A stretch of DNA of 64,000 nucleotides from Protonemura montana (lineage: Eukaryota; Arthropoda; Insecta; Plecoptera; Nemouridae), in contig OX387603.1 of NCBI GenBank assembly GCA_947568835.1, positions 14,656,651-14,720,650 on the forward strand. The letters run 5' to 3'. Numbering within the stretch: the first letter of the stretch is position 1; each line of letters starts with the position of its first letter. Positions 48,301 through 59,900 of the stretch are shown here, piece after piece. Made by a program: the position numbers and the translations under genes. The notes beneath the pieces were generated by a model. The model saw nothing but the letters and a program-made list of their open reading frames with translations. It did no database searches and was not told the DNA's origin.

Positions 48301-51300
48301 CACGAAACTCCGCTCACATCCAGAGCCGAATTTCTCATTTCGCTGTAGTGCTGGTTGCCGCGAAACAAGTCCACTGGTTAAAATTTAACTCGGCAGTCAA
48401 AAAAGCAGAAAAATCTCTCTCCGTGTTTGATGTTTCAGGACTGCAAGAGAGGCTCTAGCAGACTGGAGTTCACTGATCTGGCTGATCTCTGAAATATGAT
48501 CGCTGCTCCAGCGCCTCTGATCGCTGATATCATAAGGGAGCATGCATGTAATGCAAAATGTCTCCTGCAACTTAATTTGACCTTTAAATTGTGGTTATTG
48601 ATGTTATTTTTCCCGTATCGACTTCGCCATTAAAACGTTGATATGGTATGCGTTTGATGAGCGTAGCGAGCGAAACAATTCAACCCCATTTGCAATTTAA
48701 ATCTATGCTTTAAATCATTTCACATGGTTGTCAGCTTTTGGATTTGACTTCTGAAAAATGGGTGACCATCATACACATGACCAGTTCTGTTCAGGAGAGA
48801 GGTTAAAGGGTTGAAAGTTAGTTCAGCAACTTAACTCGCCTTGCTTATCAACCTCTCGACAGCATGGATTTGTGGAGGAATCCTGTGGTTCGAGTTGTAC
48901 CGTCCTTTTCAATTGCTGTCAATTGCTCAATTGCGGAGGGGACTTTAAGCCAGTGGTCCCATTGGTGCTCGTCGACAGGAGTAGGCCACGTGCACCGGGT
49001 TTCTCCTCCTCCCTTCTTAATTAGGAAGGTAAATCATCATTCTCATCATCACTCACTCATTTACCGGCACTATTAGACCAGTGCCACAATGTCCGTTGTC
49101 AAAACAGTGCGTCGTTAAACGTCACTTATCAATTAATCAATCTGTAAGATCTGTAAGATCACACTACAAAGCAGAAAATATCGGATCTTGTAAAGGTTTG
49201 CAACAAGTTTTACAACAAAAGTCAGAATATCACATATTTTTATCTCCAGATCGGTCCTATTTTGAGGCGTTGCCTATGCCTAAAATTCAAAGCTACATTT
49301 CATAAAATTGTGTCAAGTAGCTGGGAACGAATGACGTTGTCAGGAAATTTAGTTTGCCTGTGAAAACTTTGAAGCAACTCGTGGTACTCGTGAGTACCAC
49401 GGGACTGCCTATACGTACGGTTAATCCAACCATGACAAGTTTCAACTGAAATAATCGTCTAAAACGAGGCGAAAATTTGTCTCTTCGTACCAGGCGAGTA
49501 GCCGACTGAAGAGTATCACCTGAAACCTACTGCATCGCTGTTCAAGTGACGTCACAACACGTGCTCGATCGAGCCCGCCTCGTACCTTCGATCGACTGAA
49601 GCTCGGCTCCCATTGGCTGACCGGTTTTCGAAGTGGACCGAGGTGATAACAGCAATGGCGTCCACGGCTGCTATCACAGACCAAATGTTTTTCTAGGCAT
49701 GCAGATGCTAGACAACTGCAAATTCTCGTACTTTAATTGCGGATGTTTAATTAGATTCATTTTAACTATGTTAGCATTTGTTAGATGTGAGTGTTCTTGA
49801 CCAAATCAAGTTACACAGCGGGTCCAATTGCTTACGAGTCCTCCTCGAATCGTCTCACCGAACGGTTTGGCGGGCTGCAAACTCCGGTTCTCGTGAGATC
49901 ACCGACGTTAAGCAACACTGCGCTGGGTCAGGTATTGGATGGGTGACCATCATACACATGATCAGTTATGTTCGGGAGAGAGGTTGGAGGAATGAAAGTT
50001 AGTACAGCAACTTCACTAGCCTTGCTTATCAAACACTCGACTGCATGTATTTGTGGAGGAATTCTGCTGTGCGAGTTGCACCTTCCTGAAAGCCTTCCTG
50101 AAAAATATCTAAATTTCAGCCGAACTTCTCCATTTCTATTCTCACCGTTTTCACAATGTTAAATGCCATTTAAATAAGTAGGTTAAGATGAAAACAGAAG
50201 TATCTGATTAGGTGTAACCATGGGGATGAGTCGCATAAATTAAGTTGGACATATTAAAACTGTCCGTTGGAAGAAATGTTGCCCAAAGTTGTACATGCAC
50301 TCCCAAGTAATTGTCATAAAGGAAAGAAATTATATTCACAGTTTTGTCAAAGATTGTCAAACAAACCTTTTCCAAACTTTTAACTCTTGTTTATTTTTAT
50401 CCTTTAAAGTTGATGGGTTTAATGCTTATTGAATGGCAAACACTATAATACGTGTAGACAATTTTTATCACCAACTCTCCCATCCCTATGGGTAATACAA
50501 TACTACCATGTAGCAAGCGTGTTTACCTTATCCAGTGCGAAAGATAAGATATGCTTAATTACAGAAAAATATTAGATACAACAATTTAAAATCAATATGA
50601 ACATAATATAAAACTCTTAAAACTCTTATAGACATAAACAAAATAAAATAACGACGGGTCGTCTTCTGGACGCTACGTCGTTATCATTGCGCGATTAAAG
50701 TGCTCAATTACACTAGTTTACCCCGAAGTTCTTAATTCACTGATGTCTGCCACCCATTTCTCTTGTATTTATAGCAAAATTAAATTGTTTCATCATCAAA
50801 AGTCACCTTTAAATTCACTGCTATCCAAAAATGAACCGTCATCAAAATGAATTTCTGTTTATTTGGTTTTATTAAGTGTGGCTTTAGCATCTGGTCACTG
50901 ACAGACCCAATGGGTGAGACATCTCAGTCACAAAGATCAAAATAATCCTCATAATGCTTTACTTTTTAAAACAACTTTCAACCCTCGTACTAGACCATGC
51001 AGTACTCATAGTGCATAGTGGTATAAGGGCAAATTACCACCCTTTTTTATGATTAGAACCCATAATAATTATGAAAATACTGTTTGAAAGCTCAGAAATG
51101 GTAGTAGATATATCAGCTTAGCTAAAAATTCATTTGTATTCAAAAATTAAAGCGCACATGCATCGGTAGGCCCTCAAAGGCAGCGAGCGAGCGAACTGAT
51201 TTTTGTGGTGTAATAATATGTAGCTTCTTTTACTGCCAATCCACACATCTAAGCGCAAGCGATTTGAGGTATGCGTAAGTTTTACCGCCCTTGGAATCGG

Positions 51301-53339
51301 CAGAAAAAAATCCAGAAATGGTGGTAATGGAGGTAATGGTGTCTTACCACCTGTGTTACCACCATGCCTCTTAGAGTTAACAAAGAAAAAAACATTTCCT
51401 TATTGGCCATTGCCAAGCAAAAAAAAAAAAAAAAACACGATTTAATGACTGTTAGTTTTGTAACGGAACACTGAAAAATTGGCTCTTATATTGAAGAGTC
51501 ATATGATATATTCATAAAGTAGATTCATATGATAGTATAGCTCTACATAGTCAGAGCCTTACTGTTAAACTGTCTGCTGAGCAAACGAGCCGGCAACACG
51601 TGGTAACGGCAGGTGCCACACGATAACACTTGCGGCCATGGGCGTCCGGAGGGGTGTTTGAAGATTTCCAGTGGAGTGCAATTGCATCCTCTGGAAATCT
51701 TCAAACATTAAAAAATAAACACTTTATAAAGGCTTTGTTATTTTATCATTCAAAGGGCAAGTTAAACATATTCTCTCAGTTAATTGATCAAAATAGTGAA
51801 ATTTAAACGGAAAACGCTAAATTTGTATTGCATTCCTAGAGAGGAAAGGTGAGTGACCATCCAACCTTTCCTACGAAAAAACCGTGGCGTAATTCTATGA
51901 AACTGGGATCCTACAAGAGTTGAACTTTGCAGGTACCTACATCTCCAAAATTCTCCCACGTGATTACGATTCCGCGAACAGAATTTTACACTTTATGAAG
52001 TTTAAGTTTTCCTACCGGTCGAACCCAACTTTACGTAAGCCAGTGATGTGTCGGGAGCGACTCGAGTAGGGTGGTTTGATGGCCCGAGCGTTTTAGTGAA
52101 GTGTGTTGATTTACGCAAATTCACGCAAATTTTTTAGTGCAAGTGTGAAGAGAAAGGCGAATGATGACGCGCGTGAAATTTCGGACAGCCATGGCAACAG
52201 TGATCGCAGTATTGAAAGTGCATGTGCATCTACATCAACGACGGCGTATTTTGAAAATCCAATACCAGCCTTTGAAACTGAATGTGACCTAGGTCCTCAA
52301 GCTGCTTTGGATATTGGCCACTTCGTGAATCAGGACCTAACCGACAAACCGAGACACACGCTGGTGACAAAACCATGGTCTCCGAGTGCATTTAAAGCTG
52401 ACGCGCACAGTGGCGGTAGGCGAGTGTTTCACTAGTTTTCATTCAACATATTTAAAACGTGCGATTCTTCCCCCCCCCCCCCCCCCCCCCCCTCCCCAGT
52501 TGAAGCCCTTTTGTCGATATCCTTGGAAGCATTTGCACCCCCCTGGAAAAAATACTGCGGACGCCGAGTACTAAGCAACTCGAAGTGTGTGATATTTCAA
52601 TGGGCCCGTAGACAGACTCGGATGTTTGTTCCTAGAATTTTATTTTAATATATGAAAGAGCAATAGTAATTGCAGGATTTTTGGTTTTGCTGGTATTTCC
52701 AGATACTAGCTCAAACCAACAAGTAAAGGGTGGAAGGTACGTGCCAGTTTTGTATCCTAGTATGGTGCACATTTTTCAGCTTTGCTTCCCTTCCATAGGT
52801 CAGTAATATACATTCTTGATAGTCTACATTTGGGAAGTAGATTAAAATTTAACGTTGTTCAAGGAAAATATTTCAGTAACGCTTCCCAAACGTTTTCCTT
52901 AAAATTAGAATTTTTAATTTATTTGTAATTTTTTTAATACCCACATCTCACTAGGATAAAAAGTAAAAATGTGAGTTTAAATAAATAAAAAATACTGAAA
53001 AACTGAAAATGACTGAATAAATAGATGTAACTAAACTATACCATACCACCTCAACCCTACATAATATGTAATGGTTTCAAATTTGTACAAAAAATCAGAA
53101 TGTCGTCTTCTACCTACCTGCAAAAATGGATTATCTTGGCGTGATAGCCGCAGCGCTTGCATGTCTTGATCCAAGTTTCGTGTTCGGCCTGGTGTGAGCG
53201 TAAGTGTGGAAGCAGCTGGTGAAGGGGAACTGGCACATGTTGCTCTCAAAACCACATCCACAGCTGCCACAGACAAACTTGATGGTAACCGAGGAACTGC
53301 TCCGAAACTGTAACTAGTTGTTCCTGGGCTACTTTCCAT
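45349..53339 (-). CDS. Unrecognised 250-residue protein, five exons
   Basis: Exons in transcript order: 53339-53118, 47375-47301, 47176-47024, 46053-45876, 45473-45349. The first three junctions are phase 0 and the last is phase 1. All have consensus GT-AG sites, and the join gives one open frame of 250 residues with a stop at 45349. An in-frame stop lies just upstream of the ATG. The protein is hydrophilic with no signal peptide or membrane segment. Notable stretches are LDQDMQALRLSRQDNPFLQ, the acidic GLEESESDDAN, a proline-rich IRSPPPITWPKSPNFKVF, a basic GKRVALRRSRGSLDGD and a C-terminal SPESLRLLKRSADDAV. Low complexity and charge suggest an intracellular, perhaps nuclear or phospho-regulated, protein; function unknown. 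The large first intron holds several mobile elements. Confidence 0.72.
46428..46590. repeat. Palindromic pair of repeat Q copies
   Basis: Arms 46428-46474 and 46491-46537 are inverted copies (ACTATTTGAACTGGGTTTTG, then AATGCTAAGTAAAGGGCT) around a 16-base loop. The right copy continues to 46590 with the same body as 31543-31650. It lies in the intron of the unrecognised minus-strand gene. Confidence 0.8.
46756..46895. repeat. Long hairpin with a tRNA-like core
   Basis: Arms of about 60 bases (ATCAACACTATA, CCGTCTCAAAAATTGATG, CGGGGACTCGAACCC and their inverse) pair around a short loop centred near 46825. On the minus strand the centre reads like a tRNA: GATGTCC and GGGCATC can form an acceptor stem, and GGGTTCGAGTCCCC is a perfect B-box-like T-arm. 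The D-arm and anticodon arm are not well formed. Repeat R copy 3 follows directly. Confidence 0.8.
46882..46937 (+). repeat. Dispersed short repeat R, copy 3
   Basis: ATACCCCGTATATTGCAAGC and TTTGCAATTTAAATCAGATT as in the copies at 5840 and 9773. It overlaps the edge of the tRNA-like hairpin. Confidence 0.65.
48081..48146 (+). mobile_element. hAT-like terminal fragment
   Basis: CAGGGGCGACCAGA, then a 13-base G run and TTGCACCCCCCTGGAAATAA with GCCGTCGCC, resembling both ends of the element at 51643-52575. A partner end was not found, so its extent is uncertain. Confidence 0.4.
48758..49142 (+). repeat. 5S-rRNA-derived SINE, most complete copy
   Basis: Starts at the 5S box C remnant ATGGGTGACC, runs through GCCTTGCTTATCAACCTCTC, AGGAGTAGGCCACGTGCACC and CATTTACCGGCACTATTAGA, and ends CAGTGCGTCGTTAAACGTCA with an AATTAATCAATC tail, a typical SINE end. 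The 5S box A part missing here is present at 49884-49950. Confidence 0.75.
49442..49684 (-). other. 80-codon open frame in the right arm
   Basis: Counterpart of 42898-43138: the same frame stays open, starting VCDSSRGRHCCYHLGPLRKP and ending LVLDDYFS. Replacements between the arms are few. No domain is recognised. Confidence 0.25.
49880..50092 (+). repeat. 5S-rRNA-derived SINE with intact 5S head, right arm
   Basis: CGGTTCTCGTGAGATCACCG, then ACGTTAAGCAAC and ATTGGATGGGTGACC reproduce the middle of animal 5S rRNA, including the internal control region. The SINE body follows and stops before the 3' tail. Confidence 0.8.
51643..52575 (+). mobile_element. Decayed hAT-like (ZMYM-type) DNA transposon
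   Basis: The ends share GGCGTCCG followed by TTTCCAG-GG and GTGCAAxTGC in inverted orientation. Inside, 52103-52435 encodes a fragment with DIGHFVNQDLTDKPRHTLV and KPWSPSAF, as in the region before the TTF zinc finger of hAT/ZMYM-type transposases. A 23-base C run (52470-52492) lies near the right end. The catalytic part is missing. No clear 8-bp target duplication is visible. Confidence 0.55.
52470..52492. repeat. 23-base C homopolymer
   Basis: Uninterrupted C run inside the decayed hAT-like element. Confidence 0.9.
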
Positions 53340-56300
53340 TTGGTTGATGAACACTTATTTCAAGGTAATTTGATCTTGATTCATTTGATAGTTGAAAATG
53401 AAGTTCTGGTATCACTGGTCCAGTAAGTTTGTTCACTCAGTTTGTTTCATATGCACTAGCCACCTGTCACAGAGAAAGGTAAATGATTACATCTGGCCAG
53501 TAGACTGTACCTACGATTTATTCCTGGGCTGATTGGCAGAATGTAAAAATACTGCACACAGATCTAATCTACAACATAGCAATAAAAATCTCATCAAACA
53601 TGTGAAGTGTGTGTTTAATGTCTACCAACCTACTACTCCTCATTTCTTTCCTTTGATTCGACACTGTGTTGATCATCTTTCAACCATCTGAGCCTTCCTG
53701 CGAAACAACTTCACTCGCCATATTTGTTTTTCTTACAACCAGCGTAAACCCTCCCTCGACCACCCTCCCCCCAGCTGTCAACCAACCCCGTGAGCAGCTC
53801 CAGCCATCGATTTCAAATTTGGGTGGCAATATTTAGAAAATTAATTGCTTGTTAACTGGAGGAAATTGGAAAAGCGCCATGTGAAAGGATTTTGAAACAG
53901 AAAGGTCCAAGTGGCCTGCACAATCCCACCCTTACACTGGGCATCTTACAATTATATGAAAAAAGGAATACTTCACGTTCTGAAGGACATTTTAAAGAAA
54001 TTACATTATTCTTTATGGTAACTACTACTACAAAAGTTTTGTACAACAGATCCCTGATAGGGAGAGACAAGAGATAGGGAGAGACTAGGAAAGATAGGGA
54101 GAGACAGGAAAGGTGACCATAATACTAGCTGCGACCAAAGACTGTTTATATATGGATTTGGTATAAACAAGGGTACTTGCCCTGGCATTCACAGATACAA
54201 GTATCAATTTTGTCTGAGGTTTCAAAGGGCCATTAGAATGTTTGTAAGAAGTTACATTTATTCAGGTTGTATGGATACACTATGAAGCAAACCATATTAC
54301 TTTATTATTATTCTGTTCATAATTGAGTGGAAACTGCGGAGAAGATTTGGAATGGGATTGACGAGAAACAAAAAACATCTCGAGTATACTCTTAATAATA
54401 CACAAATTTTATTTTCTGTTGAATCAAGAAAAATGTTTGAGAACAAAACGGTTATGCAATATGAATAGTTACAAGTAATATGTACAATAAGTCGCTTGCG
54501 GCTGGCACAGCAGCACGAACAAGTAAATAAATTGTCTAGTGGCAGTCCAGTGTCTGTCGTTCACGTGTTTATAAAGAACGTTGGTCGATCGGGGAGGATA
54601 TTTGAGCCAGCAACATCGAGCCGGACCGCTGTCCGACCCATGCGTTTGGTCTACATCGCAACGGTGGGAGCTCATCAGTTCACGCAACGCGTCCAAGACA
54701 AGTGTTTCGACGACTGGTACCGGACCTCTCGACACAGATCAGAGTGCCGTTAGTCCTTAAAAACTAACCGAGAGATCTCAAATAAATTCACTGCATGATT
54801 GTTAAGCATCCATATTCCATATATATCTCAAATTCTCTCTCTCTATCTCTCTCTTTTAGTATCTGATTCTCTTTACAATAACTGGTATCTGTTCATATTG
54901 CTGCTACAAAAACATAAAGAAAGTCTACTATTTTTTTTTTTATGTATCACATTTTAAAGATACCATTAGACCAAATTTAAAGTGCTTCCAGTAACATATA
55001 TATTTCTATACATTTTTTTGCTCATTTTTTTTTTTGGTTGTGAAATGTCTCCAAGGTGTCAACTTTATTCATTTTCTGACACAGAAAGATAGTTAGGTAA
55101 TTAACTATATAATTTAATTTTTTTACCAGCTACGATAGAAGCAGACACATTAAAGAACTGCAAGCCTACAGCCTCTTTAGCTCTCAGAGTTCAGTCTGCA
55201 AGATCGTTTCAATTAGGCGGCACCACAGGACCCAAACCGCACTCATATCACGTACGACTCCAAGGGCGACCGCACGTTTCCACAACCGTTGGAATCTACC
55301 ATGTTGTGAACGGAAGCCTCCGTAGTAGCAAAGTGACCATTGGAACGCAGTCGAAGTCGACGGAGGCATTCACATCCGAAACGTGAACGTCAGCGTTGGA
55401 GTCGTACGTTCGGGCTGGAGCCTGTGGCGGCGGCAGGACGATTGCAGCTGCCTCGAGCCTTTTCATTCAGTCACGCCATGCACGCACGCATTCGCCTCAG
55501 CCGCTGGCACGTCGCCGCACTGCCGCAAGCAAAGAGGCTTCGTGCCACCGACGGGTCGTTTCAGCAGCCAGCAGGCCCGCCGGCCGATTTGCCGAACGTC
55601 AGGCCAGAAGGAAAATATTGGTCGATGACGCCGCCTTCACCACGTGTCCAACCGGTTCGTTGTTAACATTTGAAATGAACACCCATCCGGAATAAACACC
55701 AGACTGCTATATTTGCTGAAACTCGAGTCCACGGAAAAAATAAACATAATAAGTTTACCCATTATCATCAGGGACTTATACAGAATTTGTACTCTTTGAA
55801 TGCTTGACGATGTTTCGGCTGATTTTCTTGTAAGCTTGTGGCGACGGCGTGGGGTTTGGGGGGGGGGGGGGAGAATGGGGTAGGGGTTTAACTTTCGGTT
55901 CGACGGGAGAGATCTGCCAGAGGACCACGACGCCTCGTTTGCGCATCGTTCGTTCGTTCACTTTGCACTTCACCTCGCCTCGCTTGTCATGTCTCGCTCA
56001 TATCATTGCATTCACTGATTCACACTTCCTACGACGGCTGAAATATACTTTTTTTTCATTCCTCATTCAAGCATGAGCATGTCACACTTGAATAAAAGAA
56101 CTTTTTAGAAAAATTATTTAATATTTTTTTGTTTAGTTACAATCCACCCTATCAAAAACATTTTACAGTAAATATGTGTTGTTCTTTAAAATTGTGAGAT
56201 GGTCTGACCAGTCTGAGAGAATTGTTCATTTAGCCTATTAGGGTACTGGCTCACTCCTGGCAGGGGGGGGGACAGACCCCCTGAACGCGGCCACAGGCCA

Positions 56301-56944
56301 TACGCACTCCTCGCTACTTAGTTATCGATAAAACCAAATTCATTTCACCATTTTACAAATCATAAAATATTTAAAAGCTAAACTGTTTGCTGATTTAGAA
56401 ATAAGCTCCTCGGATCACGATAAAACAGCTCGAAAATAAAACAAGACGGTATTCGGTTCGCCGTCATTACATGTAGTACCAACAACCATATTGGTAAGTA
56501 AATTATATTATTATATTTTTAAGCTTTTCTTTTAAAAATTAAATGAAAAGTTATGTACAATTTTATACATAAATAATGTCGACATGCAGTGAAAGTTGCA
56601 ATGCGCTCTCAGATTCCCTATACTCTTGTAATACAAACAGGTTCCTTTTGTTGTTGACTAGAGGAGTTTAGAGACATACGGATGGTTCATCATGCAGTAT
56701 TACTGGCTCTTATCCACCGTCATGCGACAATGCAGATCCCGTCTACGGTCTGGCGCTGTGGGGCGGGCGGGCGGGTGGGCAGGTGGGCGGGCGTCTTCAG
56801 TCCGTCACTGTTCTCGACACACAAACACGTAACCAACCCCAGACTCGCTACCGCTTCGCATTTCTTCGTCGTCGCCGCTGCGTCTTCCGCCTCCGCTCGC
56901 CAAATCGGGGGGCGGGGCGGCGCGGGGGCGGGCCTGGGGCTGGC
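53340..56944. other. Region between the unrecognised gene and MXD (probable long MXD 3' UTR)
   Basis: No coding gene supported. On the minus strand the likely 3' UTR of MXD starts at 56944; AATAAA at 54413-54408 is a candidate 3' end. A CpG-rich stretch at 55340-55670 is open in several frames at once, which argues against coding. A GATAGGGAGAGAC tandem repeat lies at 54055-54115 and a 14-base G run at 55858-55871. Confidence 0.45.
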
Positions 56945-59900
56945 CTAGATGATGTCCATCTCGGAGAGGGTGAGCCGGCTCGTTGACATGGCCACGCCGC
57001 TGTCGCTCGAAATCGACTGGCCGCTGCTGTGGTCGCTGCTGTGGTCGTCCGTGTCGCTCTGGTTGCTCGTGTAGCCGATCACATCCACCTCATCTGCTAA
57101 CAAACGCCACCGTCAGGTCAGTGTGTGCTAGTATTGTGTGGTGCCCCAATCAGGACATTACATGTCCTGTACATGTCCTGGCTTGTGGTTGGCTAGGTGA
57201 AGTTGAAGACTGAGCTCTGCTCAGCTTAAAATGACTATTTTGTTGTTTTCTCTCAAATTATATAGCATGAAAAGTCTCTTTCAAGTTTTGACAAAAACTA
57301 TTTGAACTGGGTTTTGAATGCTAAGTAAAGAACAACTACATTTTGAGTTGTTAGTTATGTAAGTTAGGAACAATGAAACTGAAGGACATGGTGGATAAGA
57401 GAACTGCACATTTTAAGCAAATCAAAAGCTGTTTTAAGACGACTAAATAAGAACTTAAATACATGCTCTAGTTGCGGCAATGGGCCAGGTACCTACACAA
57501 TAGTGTCCTTAACAGACACACCTCTTAACTGTGATTTATAGCGAAGCAAATAACCTAGGCGGATGGGTTCACAGAAACTATACGTTCTCACAAAGATCTG
57601 ACACACAGTCGTGTCTAAAATTAGCCCGTTATATAACCAATTGTTTGCGTGGGGGCGAAGCTTGAGCACCTCGGCAGGTAGGCTTGAGGAGAGGAGGCAA
57701 CCAGCCAAGGAAAGACAGGTGCCAGATGGTCTGCCCTGCCAGCTAAAGCTCCACTCAAAACATCAAGATCACCCACAGACTACAGAGCATAGGGTGAGGC
57801 TGTCTTGGTCAACCTTCAAATGTCAACAATCTTATAATAGATTCGGCAATGACGTGCATTGACCAAGCCCTAGCTTAAAAGTATTGAGAGAGGAGGAGAT
57901 TTGGAATGGTCAGGTTGTTATTTGTTTTGCCGTGAAAAAAGGTTAAAAAAGTGCTGTTCTAATGTGGGATGATGACTATCAAACTATGGTGATCGTTGAA
58001 GCTATCTTGGTGTGGACAGTTCCCATTTTAGAGTAAATCTCTGCTGGCAAATATAATATTGAAGTTAATGACAGGTAGACAAGTGGAACTTTGGTACATA
58101 ATCAAACTGTATGTTGATTCGTTGTTGTCAATCGGTGGCTAGGGTGGGTACAATAAATGGGAATTTGTAAGCTAGCATTGAAATTTAATGAACTGCTTCG
58201 GCCTTGAGCTAAAATTTTACAGGTTCTATGCAAGTGTCTTAAATAAAAAACTGTCAGCTTTTGGAAGGACACACTAGGCTGGCAAGCATTAGATATAGAT
58301 ATAACCTACATAGATATATCATCCTTATGGAGGATGTGCTGCGCAAAATAAATCACTGCTAATGGTTCAGAAATCACCCGCAGAAGAGTGATCATGACTC
58401 GTTTGACAGAGGTTTAGACAGAGAAAACTGCCTTAATCATCAGCAGTACAAGTGAGACAAAATTAAGTTGTAAAAATTGCAATCAATCAGAAGAGATCCC
58501 AGCAATTTTTTTTAAATGCCCAATTAAAAATGCATACCCCTATTGCTCTGTCAACGGCAAACATTTGTAATTGATTTTACAATTGATTTTAATTAATTAT
58601 AATTTGAAATTTACAGGTCCAGATTATTTTAGTATGTAGACAATAGGAACGTCGTGAAATTGTGTGAGGAACTTTTACCCAAAAGAATCTAGTAGCTATT
58701 TTAATCCAGAATGAAATATCTGTGTACGCTTATCTGTGCCTCAATCAAACAACTAATGCCAGCAAGCACCTAATGATAAGTGCCTCTGACTTGAATTCAA
58801 TTCCACTTAAATCAGGAGAAGCTAGTGGCAAGACCGAGCAGCCCAACTGTCATGAAAGTCAAACCAATCCTCCGCATTGAGGACTTCAACTTACCGGACT
58901 CAGAAATGGACGAGGGCGACGAAGCCGATGGCGACGAGGAATTTGTACTGGAGATGGTTGAGACGGAGCACTCCGACACGGAGCGCCGCTTTGAAAGGGC
59001 GGTGTGCGCGTTGAGCTGCTCCAACCGCCGCCGCAAGTAGCGATGCTCGCGGTGGAGATGCTCCTTCTGCACTGAGTGCTTGCGCTCACGATCCTCCAGG
59101 TTCTGCAAGTGCGCATAGCAGAGTATGTAAGTTTTTGTTGGCTCATCTTTCTTGGATTTGGGGTTGTTATTTTCTTGACTTTCAAAGAAATTAGTGCACA
59201 AATTTTGCAGATCCTAGTATTATTTATCAACCTTAGAGATGCAACTGTACATTATGCTCTAAACATAAAATATGACCATATTTTCCCACTGGTTTGAAAT
59301 GGCAACAAATGTCAACAAACAAACAAAAAATTGTTATTTCTAATGTGAAATACAAATCCACTGAAACCTAATTAACCACAGTAGGTTAGGTTATGAGATA
59401 GGTTTCTTACAATCTTGACATCCCGCTCTTAACAAACATACAGAATGGATGTTTCCTTCAGAAATGAATACCTAAATAAAGGTAAAATATAAATTAGAAA
59501 AAATTCTCATACTCAAGAAAGTTCTCTAAATGAAAATGCGTTAACTTTTTGCATCTCTAGTCAACCCATGTCGGAAGGTGTTTGCCAGAGCTGTAGGTAC
59601 AAAATTTTCCATATCACCTTGCTTGAAATTGCAGTAATTGTTCAAAACTTAAGTTGAAAAGAATCGAGAGTCAATACCCCCACGAAAAAGTATACTCACA
59701 CTATGCAAACATTGGCAATGAAAACATTCAAAGTAAGGTCCTGTTTGCTGCATTTCTGATGAGTCTAACTCTTGGAATCTATGCAGGAAAAAAGTGAATC
59801 TTAACATTGATGCGAGAAGGCTGTGTTCTGTTTGGTGACAATGTCTCAATATCTAGCACACGTTATCAACCGGCCATAAAAGCAGAATCTTTCCAATTTC

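Larger units (their letters stand above)
48975..51218 (-). repeat. Right arm of the 2.3-kb inverted repeat
   Basis: Reverse-complement match of 41266-43620. The outer edge ends in GGCAGCGAGCGAGCGAACTG. It lacks the 42371-42452 insertion. At its inner edge the shared SINE continues beyond the homology to 48758. The whole arm lies in intron 1 of the unrecognised minus-strand gene. Confidence 0.93.
47376..53117 (-). other. Intron 1 of the unrecognised gene
   Basis: 5.7-kb intron containing a hAT-like terminus (48081-48146), a 5S-SINE (48758-49142), the right arm of the inverted repeat (48975-51218) and a decayed hAT-like element (51643-52575). No other gene is supported. Confidence 0.65.

Noticed and set aside
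55340..55695. Overlapping plus-strand frames in a GC-rich block
   Set aside because: Several frames are open at once and none has a domain; position fits the long 3' UTR of MXD on the minus strand.
58825..59040. Plus-strand frame with acidic residues
   Set aside because: Antisense of the MXD zipper exon; the minus-strand reading matches the MXD family and has splice sites.
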